Of a stretch of DNA of 19,828 nt, positions 16,591 through 19,828 are shown in pieces. Under the pieces are notes generated by a model. The model ran no database searches, was not told the origin of the DNA, and was given only the letters and a program-made list of their open reading frames with translations. Positions within the stretch are counted from its first letter, which is position 1. The number at the start of each line of letters is the position of its first letter. This DNA is from an uncultured Prevotella sp. (GTDB taxonomy: Bacteria > Bacteroidota > Bacteroidia > Bacteroidales > Bacteroidaceae). The translations under genes and the position numbers were made by a program. The DNA is taken from the NCBI GenBank assembly GCA_937916405.1, contig CALFUF010000088.1:1-19828 (forward strand). The letters are read 5' to 3'.

Positions 16591-17322
16591 TTATAATAAT
16601 ACTTCCGCTATCTTCAGGTCGTAGGGAGTGGTGATCTTGATATTCTCCCTATTGCCCTCCACAAGGGTAATCTCCTGTCCATAACTCTCCACGACAGAAG
16701 CGTCATCTGTGAAGTTGTCGTTATAGGGTTGTTGGTTAGCGGCTTTCAACAGTTGGATATCGAAAGTCTGGGGGGTCTGTACCAGACGGTAGTCGTTGCG
16801 TGGGACGGTGTGGGAGGTGGGGGGGGGAGTGCCTATAGTACCTATAGTACCTATAGTTTCTATAGTTCCTATCTTCCTCAGAGTCTCCACGACAGGGATA
16901 ACGGGAATGACGGCTTTTTTGGTGCGTGCTGTCTCGTAGCAGTTACGAATCACCTCAATACTGGGGAAGGGACGTACCCCATCATGTACTCCCACGACCC
17001 CCTCCATGTCATCAGGAATCAAAGCGAGTCCATGTTGTACACTATGGAAGCGGGTCTCTCCACCATCCGTTATGAGATAAGACTCACCCCTTGCCCCTCC
17101 CTGTTGAGGGAGGGGGAAATGGTATTCCTTGCAGAGGTCTAACCAGTATTCTTGCTGATCCTTAGGGAGAACCAGAATGATCTGCAATGACTCACTATAT
17201 GCACGGAAACGCTCCAAAGTCCGCATGAGGATAGGTTTTCCACCTATAGGCAGAAACTGCTTGGGAATCTCTCCTCCCATGCGCAGTCCCTTTCCTCCTG
17301 CGACAATAATGATATAATCCAT
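16591..17322 (-). CDS. ispD: 2-C-methyl-D-erythritol 4-phosphate cytidylyltransferase
   Basis: A 243-aa enzyme that joins CTP and methylerythritol 4-phosphate in the MEP route to isoprenoids. Visible motifs are the nucleotide-binding loop AGGKGLRMGGEIPKQF (8-23), VHDGVRPF (112-119), VQTPQTF (181-187), DDASVVE (206-212) and GNRENIKITTPYDL (223-236). It is somewhat longer than the usual ~220 aa because of two low-complexity inserts: PQQGGARGES near residue 72-81, encoded by a palindromic element, and a run of IGT repeats followed by TPPPTS at about 151-170, encoded by a 9-bp tandem repeat and a G9/C9 tract. Both keep the frame, and all catalytic motifs remain. Its start overlaps the DJ-1 family stop by one base (TAATG), and its stop abuts the defence island. 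Confidence 0.95.
   Translation of the reverse strand: MDYIIIVAGGKGLRMGGEIPKQFLPIGGKPILMRTLERFRAYSESLQIILVLPKDQQEYWLDLCKEYHFPLPQQGGARGESYLITDGGETRFHSVQHGLALIPDDMEGVVGVHDGVRPFPSIEVIRNCYETARTKKAVIPVIPVVETLRKIGTIETIGTIGTIGTPPPTSHTVPRNDYRLVQTPQTFDIQLLKAANQQPYNDNFTDDASVVESYGQEITLVEGNRENIKITTPYDLKIAEVLL
16819..16827. repeat. Nine-base G/C homopolymer inside ispD
   Basis: Nine consecutive G on the plus strand (C on the coding strand), encoding the PPP of the ispD insert. Tracts of this length slip readily in replication, and a one-base change would put the C-terminal third of IspD out of frame. Confidence 0.75.
16832..16867. repeat. 9-bp tandem repeat (CCTATAGTA) inside ispD
   Basis: Four consecutive 9-base units: two exact CCTATAGTA copies (16832-16840, 16841-16849), then CCTATAGTT and TCTATAGTT. 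Each unit contains the self-complementary CTATAG. On the coding strand they give an Ile-Gly-Thr repeat, so gain or loss of units changes protein length by three residues without changing frame. Confidence 0.85.
17094..17115. repeat. Palindromic (REP-like) element in frame inside ispD
   Basis: A perfect 9-bp inverted repeat CCCCTCCCT/AGGGAGGGG with a 4-base loop (17103-17106), flanked on the left by CTCACCCCTTG. From memory, CTCACCCC...CCCTCCC-type palindromes are dispersed between genes in Prevotella and other Bacteroidota. Here it lies inside a coding region and encodes the PQQGGARGES insert of IspD. The hairpin and surrounding style are seen; membership of a dispersed family is inferred. 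Confidence 0.6.
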
Positions 17323-17885
17323 TATGCCATCAAGTGCTTGAAACGCATACCCTCAGCAATCTGATCAGCAACCTGTGGGCTGACAAGATGACTTAGCAAG
17401 TCGTAGGCGAAGGGGAAGGCAGCGGCAGGTCCCTCACCAGTGGTGATATTACCATCGACGGAGACGAGTTCACCAGTATAGGTGGCACCCTCCAACAGAT
17501 GCTCGAACCCAGGATAGCAGGTGGCATGCTTGCCTTTGAGAATACCCAACTGTCCCAATACGACAGCAGGGGCGGCACAGATTGCAGCCACATTCTTTCC
17601 TTTTTCTGCTTGAGTCTTTACAGCCTCGCAGACACGCTGGTTGTTGTAAAGGTTGCTGGCACCCGGCATGCCGCCAGGGAGGAAGAGCAGGTCGGCATCG
17701 CTGACATCTGCTTCCTCGATGAGGGTGTCAGCCATCATTCGTACCCCATGGGCAGACTCTACCATATAGTCACCCATGATACTCACTGTTGTCACATCCA
17801 ATCCACCTCGACGCCATACGTCAACAGGAATCAGAGCCTCGACATCCTCGAAGCCATCCGCTAAGAAAACAAATACTTTCTTCAT
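17322..17885 (-). CDS. DJ-1/PfpI (ThiJ) family protein
   Basis: A 187-aa protein of the DJ-1/PfpI superfamily (class I glutamine amidotransferase-like fold). The nucleophile elbow is AAICAAPAVV with Cys103, and the companion acid Glu16 is in DGFEDVEA; both positions match the DJ-1 family rather than PfpI proteases. LPGGMPGA (69-76) and GEGPAAAFPFA (about 150-160) are further family marks. Proposed activities in the family include protein or glyoxal deglycation and chaperone function; none can be assigned from sequence. It lies 4 bases after pdxJ and overlaps ispD by one base, so it is translated from the pdxJ transcript. Confidence 0.92.
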   Translation of the reverse strand: MKKVFVFLADGFEDVEALIPVDVWRRGGLDVTTVSIMGDYMVESAHGVRMMADTLIEEADVSDADLLFLPGGMPGASNLYNNQRVCEAVKTQAEKGKNVAAICAAPAVVLGQLGILKGKHATCYPGFEHLLEGATYTGELVSVDGNITTGEGPAAAFPFAYDLLSHLVSPQVADQIAEGMRFKHLMA

Positions 17886-17889
17886 CTTT

Positions 17890-18603
17890 TTATTGTAATG
17901 CTTGTAGGTAACGTTTTATTGTCTCTTGCAGTCCCAGATAAAGGGCATCGCAGATGAGGGCATGTCCGATGCTTACCTCGTCAGTCCAAGGAATCATCTG
18001 GTGGTAGTACTGCAGGTTCTCCAAGGAGAGGTCATGCCCTGCGTTCAGTCCTAGTCCCACCTTTCTTGCTTCCTCGGCGGCGGCAATAAAAGGAGCGATA
18101 GCCGCGGCACGGTCGGCAGCATATTGGGAGGCATAAGGTTCTGTATATAACTCGACACGGTCGGCACCACAAGCCTTGGCACCCTCCACCATCTTGGGGT
18201 CTGGGTCAACGAAGATACTGGTGCGGATGCCGGCATCTTTGAAGACCTTACAGATATCCGTCAGGAACGCCTTGTTCTCTATGGTGTCCCATCCGTGATT
18301 ACTCGTGATCTGGTCGTGTCCGTCAGGTACCAATGTCACCTGTTTGGGAGTCACCTCCAAGACCAAGTCGACGAAAGAGTCGATGGGGTTGCCCTCGATG
18401 TTGAACTCAGTGGTGATGAGTGGTTTCAGGTCACGCACATCCTGATAGCGGATATGACGCTCGTCTGGTCGTGGGTGAACGGTAACGCCCTGAGCCCCAA
18501 ATGCTTCTACGTCGTGGGCAACAGTTAGGACGTTAGGGTTATTACCCCCTCTGGCATTGCGTAAGGTGGCAATTTTGTTGATATTTACACTCAGTTTTGT
18601 CAT
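17890..18603 (-). CDS. pdxJ: Pyridoxine 5'-phosphate synthase
   Basis: A 237-aa TIM-barrel enzyme that condenses 1-deoxy-D-xylulose 5-phosphate with 3-amino-2-oxopropyl phosphate to give pyridoxine 5'-phosphate, the last ring-forming step of DXP-dependent vitamin B6 synthesis. The active-site elements are visible: SVNINK (5-10), HPRPDERH (43-50), NIEG with Glu70, LVPD (91-94), ITSNHGWD (99-106), YTEPYA (153-158), NAGHDLS with His190, and IGHAL (212-216). Full length. It is the first gene of the minus-strand operon that continues through the DJ-1 gene and ispD. PdxJ and IspD both belong to pathways fed by DXP, which may explain the pairing. Confidence 0.97.
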   Translation of the reverse strand: MTKLSVNINKIATLRNARGGNNPNVLTVAHDVEAFGAQGVTVHPRPDERHIRYQDVRDLKPLITTEFNIEGNPIDSFVDLVLEVTPKQVTLVPDGHDQITSNHGWDTIENKAFLTDICKVFKDAGIRTSIFVDPDPKMVEGAKACGADRVELYTEPYASQYAADRAAAIAPFIAAAEEARKVGLGLNAGHDLSLENLQYYHQMIPWTDEVSIGHALICDALYLGLQETIKRYLQALQ

Positions 18604-18655
18604 TTTCTAAGTAAATTTGTTCCATTAGTTATGCGCTTTTTCACTAAAAAATCTG

Positions 18656-18663
18656 TACCTTTG
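18656..18663 (+). promoter_or_regulatory. TAnnTTTG promoter box for nadK
   Basis: TACCTTTG on the plus strand, 66 bases before the nadK start. It faces the pdxJ box (18680-18687) across 16 bases. No good -33 element was found at the expected spacing. Confidence 0.6.
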
Positions 18664-18679
18664 CGCACATAATACACGG

Positions 18680-18687
18680 CAAAGATA
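18680..18687 (-). promoter_or_regulatory. TAnnTTTG promoter box for pdxJ and the operon behind it
   Basis: TATCTTTG on the minus strand, about 76 bases before the pdxJ start. It is the only clear promoter seen upstream of the run of genes from pdxJ to recG, so it may also drive the defence island. Internal promoters were not excluded by a systematic scan. Confidence 0.55.
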
Positions 18688-18729
18688 CAAAATGTTTGTC
18701 AAATAACGGCTAAAAAAGACAGTTTTTTT

Positions 18730-19617
18730 ATGACCTCACGAAAACTACGTTTTGCTATTTTCGGCAATACCTACCAGCCGAAGAAGTCAGCATCCATCGC
18801 AAAGATACTGACCTGTCTCTCTGATCGCAAGGCTGATGTCTGTATAGAAAAGGAGTTTTACGACTTCCTTGTGCATCATCAGCATCTGGACGTGGCGTCA
18901 GTAAAAGTGTTCGAGGGTTCTGCCTTTGATGTTGATTTTGTCATCTCGATGGGGGGAGACGGCACCTTCCTTCGTGCGGCAAGCATGGTAGGTGACAAGC
19001 AGACACCCATTCTTGGTGTGAACATGGGACGCCTGGGATTCCTTGCCGATATCAGCGCAGGAGAGATAGAGCATATCGTAGAGTCGATCTATGAGGGTGA
19101 CTATTCCATCGAGACGCGTGCTGCCATCGCGGTAGAGACAGACGGTACACCATTGAAAGGTTATCATTGTGCGCTCAACGATGTCGCCATCCTCAAGCGT
19201 GACAATGCGTCGATGATATCCATAAGGGCATCTGTGAATGGAGATTATCTGACGACCTATCAGGCTGACGGACTGGTGGTTAGCACGCCGACAGGGTCTA
19301 CTGCCTACTCTTTGTCAGTAGGTGGTCCTATCATCGTCCCTGGGACCAGCGTGTTCTCTATGACGGCTGTTGCTCCACACTCTTTGAATATTCGTCCTAT
19401 CGTGATTCCAGATAATGCGGAGATATGTCTGACAGTAGAGAGCCGCTCCCACAATTTCCTGGTTGCCCTTGACGGTCGCTCTGAGAAATGTAGTGAGGGT
19501 ACCCGTCTGACCCTTCGTAAGGCTCCTTACAAGGTGAAGGTTGTCAAGCGTGCCGGACAGAAGTATTTCCACACTTTGCGTGAGAAGATGATGTGGGGAG
19601 CTGACCAACGCGGCTGA
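18730..19617 (+). CDS. nadK: NAD kinase
   Basis: A 295-aa ATP-NAD kinase that makes NADP+ by phosphorylating the 2'-hydroxyl of NAD+. The catalytic GGDGTFL is at 75-81, NMGRLGFLAD at 98-107, the NAD-binding LNDVAI at 149-154, and ADGLVVSTPTGSTAYSLS at 179-196. The start is supported by the typical KLRFAIFGNTYQ N-terminus and a promoter box 66 bases upstream; a T7 run precedes the ATG directly. It is the only convincing rightward gene in the window, divergent from pdxJ. Its 3' end may be overlapped on the other strand by a short lipoprotein-like frame. Confidence 0.97.
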   Translation: MTSRKLRFAIFGNTYQPKKSASIAKILTCLSDRKADVCIEKEFYDFLVHHQHLDVASVKVFEGSAFDVDFVISMGGDGTFLRAASMVGDKQTPILGVNMGRLGFLADISAGEIEHIVESIYEGDYSIETRAAIAVETDGTPLKGYHCALNDVAILKRDNASMISIRASVNGDYLTTYQADGLVVSTPTGSTAYSLSVGGPIIVPGTSVFSMTAVAPHSLNIRPIVIPDNAEICLTVESRSHNFLVALDGRSEKCSEGTRLTLRKAPYKVKVVKRAGQKYFHTLREKMMWGADQRG

Positions 19618-19698
19618 TTGACAGGCGGTGATAGTCATGCAGACAAGCGTGAGAAGGATAGAGACAAATAATTGTCTGTTGATAATAGCGGGTCTCAT
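19315..19698 (-). CDS. Possible lipoprotein gene antisense to the nadK 3' end
   Basis: From the ATG at 19696-19698 the frame begins with basic residues, then LFVSILLTLVCMTITAC, a textbook lipoprotein signal with an I-T-A-C lipobox (Cys26). A TACCTTTG box lies about 23 bases upstream. The signal-peptide part falls outside nadK, but everything after about residue 27 is antisense to nadK and reads like chance sequence. Either this is a real short lipoprotein, or only the 5' end of a gene remains here next to nadK. The frame also extends upstream to a GTG at 19807-19809, but that start would put the promoter box inside the gene. Confidence 0.3.
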   Translation of the reverse strand: MRPAIINRQLFVSILLTLVCMTITACQSAALVSSPHHLLTQSVEILLSGTLDNLHLVRSLTKGQTGTLTTFLRATVKGNQEIVGAALYCQTYLRIIWNHDRTNIQRVWSNSRHREHAGPRDDDRTTY

Positions 19699-19720
19699 AT
19701 TATCTGGTTTATTGGTTATG

Positions 19721-19728
19721 CAAAGGTA
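19721..19728 (-). promoter_or_regulatory. TAnnTTTG promoter box before the lipoprotein-like frame
   Basis: TACCTTTG on the minus strand, about 23 bases before the ATG at 19696-19698. It supports leftward transcription into the nadK tail. The remainder of the right end (19729-19828) has no gene that I can support. Confidence 0.45.
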
Positions 19729-19776
19729 GTCATTTTTTTTTGTAATAGCAGCTGCTTTGGTGAAAAGAAATACCCC

Positions 19777-19800
19777 AATAAGTGTTAATCGGCACTTATT
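19777..19800. repeat. 8-bp hairpin AATAAGTG/CACTTATT
   Basis: Perfect 8-bp inverted repeat with an 8-base loop (19785-19792). It is AT-rich and has no adjoining U-tract on the minus strand, so a terminator is doubtful; it could be a regulator-binding palindrome upstream of the 19721-19728 box. Confidence 0.35.
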
Positions 19801-19828
19801 CGTCGGCACGCGATAAAGGGGGTCATTG

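Noticed and set aside
18700..18703. -33 (TTTG) box for pdxJ
   Set aside because: Only 12 bases from the -7 box, shorter than the spacing I know for Bacteroidota promoters.
1..19828. CRISPR array, tRNA or rRNA genes
   Set aside because: No regularly spaced repeats of the right length and no tRNA-like cloverleaf or rRNA segment noticed on either strand; tRNAs were not searched with a covariance model.

Overview
The window looks like the chromosome of a Prevotella-like member of the Bacteroidota. The evidence is the repeated TAnnTTTG promoter box in front of genes (minus strand at 102-109, 3010-3017, 18680-18687 and 19721-19728; plus strand at 18656-18663), the absence of E. coli-type promoters, and the character of the housekeeping proteins. 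No tRNA, rRNA or CRISPR array was seen.

Layout, left to right. (1) 1-333: an unstable edge. It holds the first 26 codons of a leftward gene that resembles a transposase N-terminus, a repeat-rich AT-rich stretch with its promoter, and a short rightward reading frame that looks like the severed tail of an outer-membrane beta-barrel protein. (2) 334-3090: a leftward three-gene envelope operon coding an M23 peptidase with LysM, an NlpC/P60 peptidase and a CapA-like protein. (3) 3091-5193: recG. (4) 5198-16590: an 11.4-kb, eight-gene defence island on the minus strand. In transcription order it holds an SNF2/RapA-type helicase, a TIR protein, a type III-like DNA methyltransferase (Mod), an AAA ATPase, an unassigned 204-aa protein, a second AAA ATPase, a broken DUF4276 gene, and a type III restriction subunit (Res). 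(5) 16591-18603: ispD, a DJ-1/PfpI family gene and pdxJ, same strand. (6) 18730-19617: nadK, divergent from pdxJ. (7) 19618-19828: a possible short lipoprotein gene running antisense into the nadK tail.

The central observation is that the island sits between ispD and recG without a visible joint. The ispD stop codon is followed directly by the helicase start codon, and the res stop lies 4 bases before the recG start. All genes from pdxJ to recG share one strand with overlaps or gaps of at most about 20 bases, so the island probably rides on the pdxJ promoter. No integrase, att repeat or tRNA was found at either junction.

Within the island, Mod and Res form a modification-restriction pair. 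They are separated by about 3.4 kb holding two ATPase-plus-partner cassettes, and are preceded by a large SNF2 helicase translationally coupled to a TIR protein. This may be a composite RM/TIR/ATPase defence locus. Signs of turnover are present: DUF4276 has lost its middle by an out-of-frame deletion, and the target-recognition part of Mod is much more AT-rich than its two ends. ispD carries two odd in-frame insertions, a palindromic element and a 9-bp tandem repeat next to a nine-base G tract.
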